64,000 bases of DNA from G965197675 sp965197675 (GTDB lineage: Bacteria; Chloroflexota; Dehalococcoidia; Plut-88900), in contig OZ240221.1 in the NCBI GenBank assembly GCA_965197675.1, positions 2,604,001 through 2,668,000 on the forward strand, written 5' to 3'. The position numbers were made by a program, and so were the translations under genes. A model generated the notes under the pieces. The model was not told the origin of the DNA. It saw only the letters and a program-made list of their open reading frames with translations, and did no database searches. This document shows, one piece after another, positions 35,147 to 44,907 of this stretch. Each line of letters opens with the position of its first letter. The stretch's first letter is position 1.

Positions 35147-35983
35147 GTGAGACTCGGCAGTCTTACCATCAACGTAGTTAGCGATGGTACTTTCAAGCTG
35201 GATGCAGGAGCTATGTTCGGGGTGGTCCCTAAGACCTTGTGGGAAAGGAAGATGCGCGCCGACAGGCGAAATCGTATTCAATTGGGGCTCAACTGCCTGC
35301 TGGTCCAGACCAACAATCACAACATATTAGTAGACACTGGGATAGGGCGAAAAGAGACGGAGAAGCAAAAGGACATCTACGGACTGGCGGCGGGTCGGTT
35401 ATTGAGAGGTCTCAAAGAACTCGGTCTCGGCCCAAGGGATATAGACTTGGTCATTCTGACTCACCTTCATTTCGACCACGTGGGTGGGGCCACTCGATTA
35501 GATAGCAAGGGTAATCTACTATGCACTTTTCCCAAGGCTAAATACATGGTGCAGAGAGCAGATTGGGAAGAGGCCACCAATCCTAACGAGAGAAACACCG
35601 CAGGCTACCATACGGACGATTTCGAGCCCCTACTTGAGAAGGGGCATCTTGAGCTTCTGGAAGGGGACACCGAAATCGTTCAGGGTGTTGAGGCCAGGGT
35701 AACTGGGGGGCACTCGAAAGGCCATCAGGTAATCGTCGTGGGGAATGGAAGACGCAAGGCAGTCCTGTTGGGAGACTTGATATCCACTTCCCATCACATG
35801 GCTATGCCCTACATACCGGCCTACGACCTGTATCCGGTGGACAGCCTTAACAAGAAGCGCGAACTCATCGAGCAGGCCGAACGGGAAGGATGGCTGCTAA
35901 TCTTCGCCCACGACCCAGAGACTGTAGCGGGATACCTGGAACGTCGCAATGGCAAGACCCTGCTGAGGGAAGCCCACGTCTAA
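35147..35983 (+). CDS. Metallo-beta-lactamase fold hydrolase
   Basis: Zinc hydrolase, perhaps a lactonase-like enzyme of the N-acyl homoserine lactonase group, though the substrate is not known. The HxHxDH motif is LTHLHFDHVGG, followed by GGHSKGH, a GD motif (LLGDLIS) and a late His (FAHD). I chose the GTG at 35147, with TAGGAGG six bases upstream, giving 278 residues; a longer frame from 35024 would start inside tRNA-Arg and is wrong. It is transcribed alone after the tRNAs. Confidence 0.85.
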   Translation: MRLGSLTINVVSDGTFKLDAGAMFGVVPKTLWERKMRADRRNRIQLGLNCLLVQTNNHNILVDTGIGRKETEKQKDIYGLAAGRLLRGLKELGLGPRDIDLVILTHLHFDHVGGATRLDSKGNLLCTFPKAKYMVQRADWEEATNPNERNTAGYHTDDFEPLLEKGHLELLEGDTEIVQGVEARVTGGHSKGHQVIVVGNGRRKAVLLGDLISTSHHMAMPYIPAYDLYPVDSLNKKRELIEQAEREGWLLIFAHDPETVAGYLERRNGKTLLREAHV

Positions 35984-36025
35984 GGCCCCGACCCTCTCTT
36001 TGACAGATGCCCGCCTAGGGATTTG

Positions 36026-37138
36026 CTAGGGCCGGAAGCTGCCCATCAGCCCTCGAATCTCCGCCTCCTGTTGATCAAGGACAGACGGATCTCCAATAGC
36101 TTCCAGAATGTATGCCTGCGTTCCTCGCTTCGCAACCAGGACAAGGTATTTCTCAACAGACCGGCCCTGCCCTGTGGCAGCGGTAAACTGGACTTCTCTG
36201 GCATTCAATGAGCCCACGGTTGTGTCTGTTTCGGATAACAACCCGTAACCAGGGAGCGGTCCGTATCGGGCCTCTTTCAGTGCAAGGGCGTAAACCTCGA
36301 CGGTCATTGCTGATGGAATCGCAGCATTCAACACCTGCACTGTAACGCCTTCAGTGCTAGTGAGGCGAATGGATGTCCCCTTGCCAGGAGCCATCATGCT
36401 CCAGCCGGACGGAATATCCAAAGTGAACCCTGAACTAGGATCCGTAAATGTTCCAGGGGTGACCGTGGCCACAGGTGTAGACGGAGGTACCGTAGGTAAA
36501 TCTGGGGTTGGAGTAGGACCTGTAGATGTACTCTGCAGCTCCAGGCTGTCTGTTATCTCTTCGAATAGCTGTTCAAAGAAATCGAAGAACTCGTCATCGA
36601 CTAGAGCCAACAATACAACAGCACGGGCGTCATCGAAGGTAAATAGGGCGGTTCCCATTCTCTCTTTACCGTCTTCAGTGAAGGTAAACTGAAGGAGGAC
36701 GTCTGTCGAAGCAACGACTTCCTCCCTGGATATTTGTTCAAAGTCGTCGAAATCTCCCTGCAGTATCAGGATGGTAGTGTCTACGAAGGCGCTAAACTGG
36801 GTCTCGCTCAGAGGCTCGTCGAAAGTCGACAGTGTGATCTCTATGCTGGCCAGACCCGCGGGGTTGGCTATAGTCAAGACTCTAGGATCACTATCATCGA
36901 CAATCCATCCCTGAGGAATCGATATAGTTAAACCGTAAGCCCGGCTGGTGAATGTATCTACGGGGAAGGGGGTAGGCGCCACGCTGGTGGGAGTAGGTTC
37001 GGTGGTGGGGGTGGGAGTGGGTTCCGGGGTAGTGGGAGTGGACGTACCGTTGTCTCCCCCGCAAGCCCCTGCCATGAAGATCACGATAATCGACAGACTG
37101 GCAAGGACTGCCAAGAGACGTTCTTTCATTTTTCTCAT
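36026..37138 (-). CDS. Lipoprotein with two PsbP-like domains
   Basis: 370 residues. The signal peptide ends in a lipobox AGAC (Cys26) and is followed by a Thr/Pro linker. Two related beta-rich domains follow, each opening with a segment like AYGLTISIPQGW and SGFTLDIPSGW, the DUF1795/PsbP pattern, separated by another Thr/Pro linker near residue 210. Such proteins are extracytoplasmic and of unknown role. Located beside mtaB, 23 bases downstream on the same strand. Confidence 0.78.
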   Translation of the reverse strand: MRKMKERLLAVLASLSIIVIFMAGACGGDNGTSTPTTPEPTPTPTTEPTPTSVAPTPFPVDTFTSRAYGLTISIPQGWIVDDSDPRVLTIANPAGLASIEITLSTFDEPLSETQFSAFVDTTILILQGDFDDFEQISREEVVASTDVLLQFTFTEDGKERMGTALFTFDDARAVVLLALVDDEFFDFFEQLFEEITDSLELQSTSTGPTPTPDLPTVPPSTPVATVTPGTFTDPSSGFTLDIPSGWSMMAPGKGTSIRLTSTEGVTVQVLNAAIPSAMTVEVYALALKEARYGPLPGYGLLSETDTTVGSLNAREVQFTAATGQGRSVEKYLVLVAKRGTQAYILEAIGDPSVLDQQEAEIRGLMGSFRP

Positions 37139-37161
37139 GACGTGTGCTCTACTGCTTTCTT

Positions 37162-38541
37162 CTATGCAACCGCAAACATAGATCTTCGTAAGTTGGAGAC
37201 GCTCCCGATGAGCCCCTTTCCCATTTCATCAAGCAACGTAACCGGGGTGATCGAGTTAGGTCTAACTTCAGAATCCAAAGTATACGCTTTGATGTAATTA
37301 TCGGTAAGACCGACGATAAATGTATCGTTGTCTATGCTTTGCCCTTCCTCCCACAGAACGTCCATCCTGCGACCTATAAAGGACCGTCTGAACCTGGAGG
37401 CACTGTCTTGTGCCAGAGCTAGCATTTTAGCTACTCGCTCCTTCTTGACCTTGGGAGGAGTCTTATTCTCCAATCTTTCGGCCTGAGTAGTCGGCCTGGC
37501 AGAATATGGAAAGACGTGCATGTCGGCGAACCCAATTCGCCGGCAAAACTGATAGCTCTCTTCGAACTCATCCTCTGTCTCACCGGGGAACCCGACAATC
37601 ACATCGGTAGTTACCGCGATGTCTGGCACCTCTTCCCTCAACATATTCGCGGCCTTTTCAAACTGGTAGGTCGAATACCGTCGCTTCATTCTCCTTAGCG
37701 TCGAGTCACATCCACTCTGAAGGGCCATGTGTACGTGACGGCATACACGAGGATCTTTCCACGCCGATAGTAGCCTCGGGGTGAGGTCTTGAGGCTGGAT
37801 GGAGGATAGCCTCAGTCTATCCACGTTAGTCTGCTCGAGAATAGACTCCATCAGACCGTGGAGTCTGCAGTCATACCCCTCTGGGTCCTTTCGCGACTCA
37901 GCAGTAGGGGGATAAAGTCCGTAGGAGCCGATTTGGGGGCCTGTGAGTACTACTTCCTTATAGCCCTCTCTAACTCGATTGCTCACCCGCTCCACCACGT
38001 CTGCAATCGGCACGTCCAATTGTCTACCACGAGTAATGGGCACAATGCAGAACGAACAGAACTGATTGCATCCATCCTGAATCTTCACAAAGGCCCTGGT
38101 ACGTTGAGAATGACGGCGGTCCGATACCGAGTCATGGCCAGGCGCTGCAGGGTAAGAGCCGTATTTCTCCAGCAGCCCCGATACTTGCAGGCTGTCTAAC
38201 AGTACGTCTTTGTTCCTGTTACCTATTACCAGATCCACTTCCTGCATTGCAACGAGGGTGGCAGAAGCTCGGTTGGCGTAGCAACCCGTGGCCACTACCA
38301 AAGCCTCGGGGTTTCTTCGCTTGGCAGACCTGAGCCACTGCCTGGCCTTGCTATCTGCGACGTGGGTGACTGAGCAGGTATTGAGAACATAGACCTCGGC
38401 GGTCTGTTCTGGGTCGACCAGCGTGTATCCCGCCTCGGAGAAGCGGTTTGCTAAACCATCTGATTCTGCTTGATTTAGCTTGCAGCCCTGAGTGCCTATG
38501 GCTACCCTTATGTCACTCTTTTCACTAATAACATTTGTCAC
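37162..38541 (-). CDS. mtaB: tRNA ms2t6A methylthiotransferase MtaB
   Basis: Radical-SAM enzyme adding a methylthio group to t6A37 in tRNAs that read ANN codons. N-terminal UPF0004 domain with GCKLNQAESDGLA and NTCSVTHVADSKARQWLR, which is the MtaB rather than MiaB or RimO form. The radical-SAM cluster is CNQFCSFCIVPITRGR; a TRAM-like C-terminal domain follows. 459 residues from a GTG. Confidence 0.93.
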   Translation of the reverse strand: MTNVISEKSDIRVAIGTQGCKLNQAESDGLANRFSEAGYTLVDPEQTAEVYVLNTCSVTHVADSKARQWLRSAKRRNPEALVVATGCYANRASATLVAMQEVDLVIGNRNKDVLLDSLQVSGLLEKYGSYPAAPGHDSVSDRRHSQRTRAFVKIQDGCNQFCSFCIVPITRGRQLDVPIADVVERVSNRVREGYKEVVLTGPQIGSYGLYPPTAESRKDPEGYDCRLHGLMESILEQTNVDRLRLSSIQPQDLTPRLLSAWKDPRVCRHVHMALQSGCDSTLRRMKRRYSTYQFEKAANMLREEVPDIAVTTDVIVGFPGETEDEFEESYQFCRRIGFADMHVFPYSARPTTQAERLENKTPPKVKKERVAKMLALAQDSASRFRRSFIGRRMDVLWEEGQSIDNDTFIVGLTDNYIKAYTLDSEVRPNSITPVTLLDEMGKGLIGSVSNLRRSMFAVA

Positions 38542-38720
38542 TAGCAGAACCTATGTCTTCTGACTCAGCCCATCGGTCCGGAGGATGATAGGAACCCTTA
38601 CAGGTATAAACGAATTTAGGAGGTGGTATGGATTCCATAAAGCAAATTTGAGATGTATTATAAATGTCTCGATTTTTGACAGTCAAGGAAAAAATTCCTA
38701 AAGCAATAGGAAAATGGCTC

Positions 38721-39614
38721 ATGGACACCGTTAGCGGAGTGATAGTGGCCACCGTAACGCCCTTCACCCAAGATGGGGAGAAGGTTGACCTGGAATGGAT
38801 CCCGCAGCACCTGGATTATCTGAAGAGAAATGGGGCGGACGGCGTGCTGATTGCGGGCACCAACGGCGAGGGGTCATCATTAAACGTAGATGAAAGGAAA
38901 GCCATTGTAGACACCGCGCTGGAGAATCGTAACGGACTTTCCATAATGGTGGGGACGGGGTTTAGCTCGTTGCCAGACACCATCGAGATGTCTCGTTATG
39001 CCATAGAGCAGGGAGCAGACGCCGCATTAGTCGTACCCCCTTTTTATTTCAAGAATATCTCTGATGTCGGTCTGATCGAATATTACACCGCTCTACTCGA
39101 CGCTCTTCCTCCCGATGGCAAGGTGGTCTTATATAACATTCCCAAACTTTCAGGCGTGGAGATTACCGACAGGGTCGTAGATGCCTTGCTGGATAGGTAT
39201 CCCTCCGTGTTTTTAGGGATAAAGGATACCTCTGGAAGCATCGAGCAGACCCGCCATTTCATAAACAAGTACCCTGAACTCATGATACTTAGTGGCTCTG
39301 ATATAATCGTGGCCGATGCACTGAAATCTGGAGCCAAGGGAAACGTGAGCGCCACGGCCAATGTGTTCCCCAACCTAGTCAATGCAATCTTAGAATCACA
39401 CCGTAATGATGAGTCGACGGATGTCCCACAAGTCAAACTTGCAGCAATCAGAAAGACCATAGACTCCTATCCATCCCACGGGGCCCTCAAACAAGCCCTC
39501 TTCCATTTCGCTGGCCTTCCCTTTAGATGGGTGCGCCCGCCTCTGAGGAATCTGACCCAGGAGGAGGCTGACGAGCTAGTCCGGAGGCTAACCGCCATAC
39601 TGGAAGACGATTAG
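38721..39614 (+). CDS. Dihydrodipicolinate-synthase-family aldolase (DapA paralogue)
   Basis: Class I aldolase, a second member of the DapA/NanA/KDG-aldolase family in this window besides dapA at 54.8 kb. Schiff-base lysine region GIKDTSGSIEQT and the catalytic Tyr in VLYNIPKLSG are present. The DapA GTTGES loop is replaced by AGTNGEGSS, so a different oxo-acid substrate is likely. Start taken at the ATG at 38721; a 38664 start adds 19 residues atypical for the family. Expressed in the same direction as the radical-SAM gene downstream. Confidence 0.85.
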   Translation: MDTVSGVIVATVTPFTQDGEKVDLEWIPQHLDYLKRNGADGVLIAGTNGEGSSLNVDERKAIVDTALENRNGLSIMVGTGFSSLPDTIEMSRYAIEQGADAALVVPPFYFKNISDVGLIEYYTALLDALPPDGKVVLYNIPKLSGVEITDRVVDALLDRYPSVFLGIKDTSGSIEQTRHFINKYPELMILSGSDIIVADALKSGAKGNVSATANVFPNLVNAILESHRNDESTDVPQVKLAAIRKTIDSYPSHGALKQALFHFAGLPFRWVRPPLRNLTQEEADELVRRLTAILEDD

Positions 39615-39726
39615 CGGTTGACTGGTCTATCTGTGCTATTGCTATATTTTGGCATCTGTTATACTGTCTGTCTGTTATACTGTTTGTATGAATATCTCCG
39701 GTACTAGGCTAGAATAAGGATTCACA

Positions 39727-41277
39727 GTGACAGTTAAGCCTACCGCTTCCTTAAGGCCCAGGAGCTTTCCTAGGCCTGACAGAATTCTCCTCATCGAGCC
39801 TCCCAACAATCTCTTTGTCGGTTTTAATGCCACCGTCGTGGTTGAACCCCTTGGGCTGCAGTATCTCGCCGGCAGCGTGAGCGACTTGGCCGAGTTGATG
39901 ATCTACGACATGCGGGTGGATCCCAATCCGCTATCTGACGTCCTTCACCAGTTCCAGCCCGATCTGATAGGGATCAAGGAAGGGTATACAGTAGACGTAG
40001 ACTCAGTTAAGGAAGTTGCCAGGCAGATAAAGGAGTTGGCCCCAGAAGTCCCCGTAGTAGTGGGAGGACACCACGTGAGCCTGGCTCCTCAGGACGCCTA
40101 CAGCTCCAGTATAGACGCTATAGTGATTGGTGACGGTGAGAAGCCCTTCAGGAATTTGGTGCTTAGCCTCCGCGAGGGAAAGGGGCTGAACAACACTGTA
40201 GACGTTATCTTCCGGAACGATAACGGCGAGTTCGACCATTCCAACGTTAGATCGATGAAGAAGAGTTCTCTCAAAGAGTTCGATTCTGAGATTATGAACG
40301 CACGGCCATTTCCCGCCAGGCATCTGGTAGACCACTACAGGGATTCCTATTTCTTCCTCTACCACACCCGTCCATACTCAGTGGAGATGGCTCGGGGTTG
40401 TATTTATAGATGCAACTTCTGCTCCGTACATGAGTTTCACAAGGGGGAATACCGAGTACAGGGCAATGAGAGAACTCTAAATGAGCTGTGTCAGCTTCCC
40501 AGAAACTCGTGGATAAACATAATAGACGATCTGGCCATACAGGAGCCCCCTGGGTTTCTAAAAACGACTTACGCCAACGGCTACGACCCAATGGAGGAAC
40601 TCGCCGACCGCTTGATCGAGATGGATCTAGGTCAGCGATATTGGATGCAAGTACGCGCAGATAATGTCGTTCGGAATCCCAGAAAATTCGAGAAGTGGGC
40701 CAGGGCAGGTCTGGATACGACCCTTGTTGGCCTCGAATCTTTCGAACAGGGCGACTTAAACTCTGTCGCCAAGGGCACCAAAGTTGGAGACAACGAGAAA
40801 GCCATAGATATTCTCCACGACGTTGGAGTGCGAATATGGGGGGGCGTGATCGTGTTTCAGAACTGGGTAGAGAAGAACTTCGAAAACCTCAAGGAGAGGG
40901 TTCACGAGACTAGGATTGAGTTTCCCAACTACACTATTCTGACGCCTCTTCCCGGCACAGGTCAGTGGAACGAGATGCAGGACAAGCTGATCACCAGGGA
41001 GCCCAGGTTCTTCGACTTTCTCCATAGTGTCCTACCTACCAATCTTCACTATCGAAACTTCTACGAGCAGTACTCGTCGCTATGGCGAGCAGTCGGTGAC
41101 GGTGGTTTCGAGAGGGCGAGGAAGATGCTCCAAGAGGTCTCCACAACCAGAGAAGGCATCGTGAGGTTCATCCGACAATATAAGACTCTGTCCGACGTAG
41201 AGACTTATGGATCTGGTATTGAGCTTTTGGAGAAAGCCAACTCTAAAGCGAAGTTGGAGCCTGCTATCACCGTTTGA
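39727..41277 (+). CDS. B12-binding radical SAM protein
   Basis: 516 residues. N-terminal cobalamin-binding-like domain (VEPLGLQYLAGSV; PVVVGGHHVSLAPQDAYSS; IGDGEKPFRNL), then a radical-SAM domain with CxxxCxxC (CIYRCNFCS). This class B architecture is shared by methyltransferases and by the hopanoid C-3 methylase HpnR, which it resembles in layout. Substrate is unknown. It lies 24 bases upstream of fabF, so a link to fatty acid or lipid modification is possible, but the pairing could be chance. Confidence 0.8.
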   Translation: MTVKPTASLRPRSFPRPDRILLIEPPNNLFVGFNATVVVEPLGLQYLAGSVSDLAELMIYDMRVDPNPLSDVLHQFQPDLIGIKEGYTVDVDSVKEVARQIKELAPEVPVVVGGHHVSLAPQDAYSSSIDAIVIGDGEKPFRNLVLSLREGKGLNNTVDVIFRNDNGEFDHSNVRSMKKSSLKEFDSEIMNARPFPARHLVDHYRDSYFFLYHTRPYSVEMARGCIYRCNFCSVHEFHKGEYRVQGNERTLNELCQLPRNSWINIIDDLAIQEPPGFLKTTYANGYDPMEELADRLIEMDLGQRYWMQVRADNVVRNPRKFEKWARAGLDTTLVGLESFEQGDLNSVAKGTKVGDNEKAIDILHDVGVRIWGGVIVFQNWVEKNFENLKERVHETRIEFPNYTILTPLPGTGQWNEMQDKLITREPRFFDFLHSVLPTNLHYRNFYEQYSSLWRAVGDGGFERARKMLQEVSTTREGIVRFIRQYKTLSDVETYGSGIELLEKANSKAKLEPAITV

Positions 41278-41301
41278 CCACACCCCAGAGGCATAGAAAA
41301 C

Positions 41302-42552
41302 TTGGACCATCGAGTGGCAGTAACAGGGCTAGGAATCGTAAGCCCTCTGGGCTTGGATGTAGACTCCACCTGGAAGGCTTTGCTGGCAGGCACCTCAGGG
41401 GTCAGCTACATAACCACCTTCGATTCAGAGCCCTTCCAGACCCACATCGCCGCCGAGGTTAAGAGCTACACCCCTACCGACCATTTCGGTCGAAAGGAGG
41501 TTCGACACATTGATCGCTTCTCCCAATTCGCCGTCATGGCCAGCAGAGAAGCTGTTCAGCAAGCCGACCTCAAAATAGACGATTCCAATGCCGAAGATAT
41601 AGGCGTAATAATCGGTAGCGGCATCGGTGGCATTATTACTCTTTCCGAGCAGTTCAAAGTCCTTTCCGAAAAGGGCCCCTCCAGGGTGAACCCCTTCTTG
41701 GTACCCATGATGATTACGGATATGGCCTCCGGGCACGTGTCCATGGAGGTTGGTGCAAAGGGTCCCAATTTCTGCACTACGTCTGCCTGCTCCAGCGGCA
41801 GCGACGCCATAGGAACCGCTTATCAGATGATTAGGATGGGGGTCGTCAAGGCGATGATCACCGGAGGCAGCGAGGCTTCCATCGCCCCCATCGCCGTAGC
41901 AGGATTTAATGCCTGTAAGGCGCTATCCACCCGAAACAACGAGCCCGAAAAGGCCTGTCGCCCCTTCGATGCTCAAAGAGACGGATTTGTCATGGGTGAA
42001 GGCGCTGCCATCCTGATTCTGGAAGAGATGGCGTTAGCCAAGTCCAGGGGTGCACCCATCCTGGCGGAGTTGATAGGCTATGGCACAGCGGGAGACGCAT
42101 ACCATGTAACCGCTCCCGCCGAGGGTGGCGCTGGAAGCGTGAGAGCTATTCGCTCGGCTCTAGAGGGAGCAGATATTCGGCCCAAAGAGGTGGAGTATAT
42201 AAACTCTCACGGAACATCCACTCTCCTCAATGACAAGTACGAGACTGTAGCCATCAAAGAGGTGTTCGGAGAAGAGGCTTACAAGATTCCCATAAGCTCC
42301 ACAAAGTCAATGACGGGGCATCTTATAGGAGCGGCGGCGGCTATAGAGGCTGCCTTCACCGTGCTGTCCATTGACCGAGGAGAGATACCGCCTACCATCA
42401 ACCTAGAGTTCCCAGACCCCGACTGTGATCTGGACTACACGCCCTTCGTGCCTCGTAGGGGAAAGATTGAAGTGGCAATGTCGAACTCTCTGGGATTCGG
42501 GGGCCACAACTCGGTCCTCGTATTTAAGGAATACCACGACGGGGCTTCCTAG
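41302..42552 (+). CDS. fabF: 3-oxoacyl-ACP synthase II
   Basis: Condensing enzyme of fatty acid elongation. Catalytic triad in order: Cys in TTSACSSGSD, His in NSHGTSTLLND, His in TKSMTGHLIGAAAA. 416 residues; start TTG at 41302. Unusual in being outside a fab operon: no ACP, fabG or fabD is nearby. It may serve general fatty acid synthesis or work with the adjacent radical-SAM gene. Confidence 0.95.
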   Translation: MDHRVAVTGLGIVSPLGLDVDSTWKALLAGTSGVSYITTFDSEPFQTHIAAEVKSYTPTDHFGRKEVRHIDRFSQFAVMASREAVQQADLKIDDSNAEDIGVIIGSGIGGIITLSEQFKVLSEKGPSRVNPFLVPMMITDMASGHVSMEVGAKGPNFCTTSACSSGSDAIGTAYQMIRMGVVKAMITGGSEASIAPIAVAGFNACKALSTRNNEPEKACRPFDAQRDGFVMGEGAAILILEEMALAKSRGAPILAELIGYGTAGDAYHVTAPAEGGAGSVRAIRSALEGADIRPKEVEYINSHGTSTLLNDKYETVAIKEVFGEEAYKIPISSTKSMTGHLIGAAAAIEAAFTVLSIDRGEIPPTINLEFPDPDCDLDYTPFVPRRGKIEVAMSNSLGFGGHNSVLVFKEYHDGAS

Positions 42553-42741
42553 GACAGGCCTCCTTCGGACTCACCTACCTATTTGACCAGAGCGTATCCT
42601 TTTTCCTATCGACCCTACCTAAGAATGGTTAACATGGGTCTCTCCAGTAATTACCTCTTGACACGAGGAGTATCATAAGTTTGTTTCACGTAACTACTAA
42701 TCATATGGAAATCGCGTTTCCGAGAGGCGGCGGAAACCGAT

Positions 42742-43104
42742 ATGTATCTTCAGCAGAGACAAAAGGATGAAAAACTGTGGGCTGCTCTAGCCCACGGCAG
42801 CATAGCTATAAACCTAGCCCTCCCGCTACTGGGAATCGGTGCTATTGCCGCCCTAGGTATCTGGCTTTACAGGCGCAGGGTCTCTGCTTATACAGGGTAC
42901 GAGGCCCTGCAGGCCTTTCTATTCCAAGCCATCATCATCTTCGTATCCATAGTGGCTGGCTACATTGAAGGAGTGGCGCTGATTTTATTGCTTGTGGCAG
43001 GCATCGTCTATGGGCTGTATGGCGCCTACCGATGCTATAAAGGGTACGATTTCCGATACCTGTACCTGGGGGACTTTATCACCTCTATTAGGTCTCGACA
43101 ATAA
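42742..43104 (+). CDS. Small membrane protein, DUF4870-like
   Basis: 120 residues with about three hydrophobic segments (ALAHGSIAINLALPLLGIGAIAALGIWLY; LQAFLFQAIIIFVSIVAGYI; ALILLLVAGIVYGLYGAYRC). The LAHGS start and the GYEALQAFLFQ motif resemble DUF4870/Tic20-like proteins. Function unknown. Alone between fabF and recJ. Confidence 0.75.
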   Translation: MYLQQRQKDEKLWAALAHGSIAINLALPLLGIGAIAALGIWLYRRRVSAYTGYEALQAFLFQAIIIFVSIVAGYIEGVALILLLVAGIVYGLYGAYRCYKGYDFRYLYLGDFITSIRSRQ

Positions 43105-43200
43105 GTCCCAGTTAAGCCTTCGCCTGCTTTGTTAAGCAAGTCTTTAACTCAAGGCTTAGTCTAGTATCTGCCGACTCGAGACCCTGGCTCACAGCTTGCT

Positions 43201-44892
43201 ATGAGTAAGAAACGTAGTTGGATTGTATCTCCAACTCCCTCCGAAGAACGCTTCAAAGCCTTTCCAGGAATTCCCAGGGCTACCGCTCACATAGCCTACA
43301 ACCGGGGCATTGCCAACCTGGCTCATCTTCGCTCTTTTCTGACGCCTGACAGAGGCACGTTGCACCACGCTAGTCTACTTCCGGATATTGATATAGCCAT
43401 CAAGCGAATAGGTAAGGCCCTCCACGGAGACGAGCTTATTGCTATCTACGGGGATTTCGATGCTGACGGAGTGACATCTACGGCTCTGCTTCATGAGGGG
43501 CTTTCCGCATTGGGAGGCCGCACAACCCCTTACATTCCTCATAGGACCGAGGAGGGACACGGACTAAGCATGGGAGGTCTAGCTGCTATAAGAAGCCTTG
43601 GCGCCAGCCTCATACTTACGGCGGACTGCGGCGTCAGCTCTTTTGCCGAAGTGGAGGCGGCACAGAATACTGGGATAGACGTAGTAATTACCGATCATCA
43701 CTCAGTACCACTTCAACTGCCTCCCGCCATAGCAACCATAGACCCCAAGAGGGACGACTCCCAATATCCCTTCCCTCAGCTAGCTGCTGTCGGAGTAGCA
43801 TATAAGCTGATTCAGGCTCTACGAGAATCGCTGGGGCAACCTGAAGATGAAAGCCTGCTAGACTTGGTAGCCTTGGGAACCGTCGCAGACGTGGCCCCAT
43901 TAACCAACGAAAATAGATATCTGGTAAAGAGGGGTATTGAGGTCCTGAACAATACGCCCAGAACAGGCATTAAAGAGTTGGTATCAGCGGCGGGCCTCTC
44001 CTCAGAAAAGCTGGATGCCGAGTCTATCTCCTTTGGTTTAGGTCCCAGGTTGAACGCCGCCGGAAGAGTCGACCATGCCATCACCAGCTATAGGCTGCTA
44101 ACCGCCACTTCTTCTACGGAGGCTCAGCCATTGGCCCAGGAGCTAAACCTGCGAAACCAGGAGCGTCAGAGCCAGACCCGTGAGGTTTTGGAAAAGGCAC
44201 GGGAGAAGGTGGAGAAAACTCAGTTGGACCAACCACTGATTATAGTTGGAGGAGAGGACTACCCGGCCGGAGTGGCTGGGCTTGTAGCTGCCAAACTGGT
44301 GGAAGAGTATTACAGGCCAGCGATAGTTATGTCTTTGGGGGTAGAGGCCTCCAGAGCCAGCGCTCGCAGCATACCTGAATTTGACATCGCCGCTGCTTTA
44401 CGTAGCTGTGATGAGTTGTTCCTGCGTTACGGTGGGCATCGACAGGCCGCTGGATTTGTAATCCTCAATGATAACCTTGAGCCTCTCCAAAGAAGGTTGC
44501 TGTCCGCCGCCGAAGAGCAATTGTCCAACGCGACCTTGGAGCCATCTGTTCAGATAGACTTGGAGTTGCCCTTGAGGCAAATTAGCGGCAGGTTGATCAA
44601 ATTCACAGGACTGTTGCCTCCCTTCGGATATGGCAACCCGCCACCCACCTTCCTGTCCAAAAACGTTCGTGTAGTGGGTGTACGGACTCTAGGAGATGAA
44701 GCCCAGCATTTGAGGATGAAGCTAAGGGATGGCCCGGCAGTATGGGATGCCATAGGTTTTAACATGGGACATCATGCTGGTCGCCCGGGCCGTCACTTGG
44801 ACATCGTCCACCGATTGAAGATGGATCGCTGGGGAAAGCGAGACAGCCTTCAACTGGAACTGATAGACATGGCTCCTGCAGTTTCTCGATAA
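43201..44892 (+). CDS. recJ: Single-stranded-DNA-specific exonuclease RecJ
   Basis: 5'-3' ssDNA exonuclease in RecF-pathway recombination and repair. DHH/DHHA1 motifs: DFDADGVTSTALL (motif I), TADCGVSS, ITDHHSVP (DHH), and the DHHA1 sequence GGHRQAAGF. 563 residues, the usual size. Starts from an ATG at 43201. Ends 15 bases from the convergent ccdA stop. Confidence 0.96.
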   Translation: MSKKRSWIVSPTPSEERFKAFPGIPRATAHIAYNRGIANLAHLRSFLTPDRGTLHHASLLPDIDIAIKRIGKALHGDELIAIYGDFDADGVTSTALLHEGLSALGGRTTPYIPHRTEEGHGLSMGGLAAIRSLGASLILTADCGVSSFAEVEAAQNTGIDVVITDHHSVPLQLPPAIATIDPKRDDSQYPFPQLAAVGVAYKLIQALRESLGQPEDESLLDLVALGTVADVAPLTNENRYLVKRGIEVLNNTPRTGIKELVSAAGLSSEKLDAESISFGLGPRLNAAGRVDHAITSYRLLTATSSTEAQPLAQELNLRNQERQSQTREVLEKAREKVEKTQLDQPLIIVGGEDYPAGVAGLVAAKLVEEYYRPAIVMSLGVEASRASARSIPEFDIAAALRSCDELFLRYGGHRQAAGFVILNDNLEPLQRRLLSAAEEQLSNATLEPSVQIDLELPLRQISGRLIKFTGLLPPFGYGNPPPTFLSKNVRVVGVRTLGDEAQHLRMKLRDGPAVWDAIGFNMGHHAGRPGRHLDIVHRLKMDRWGKRDSLQLELIDMAPAVSR

Positions 44893-44907
44893 GGACAATT
44901 AACCCGA

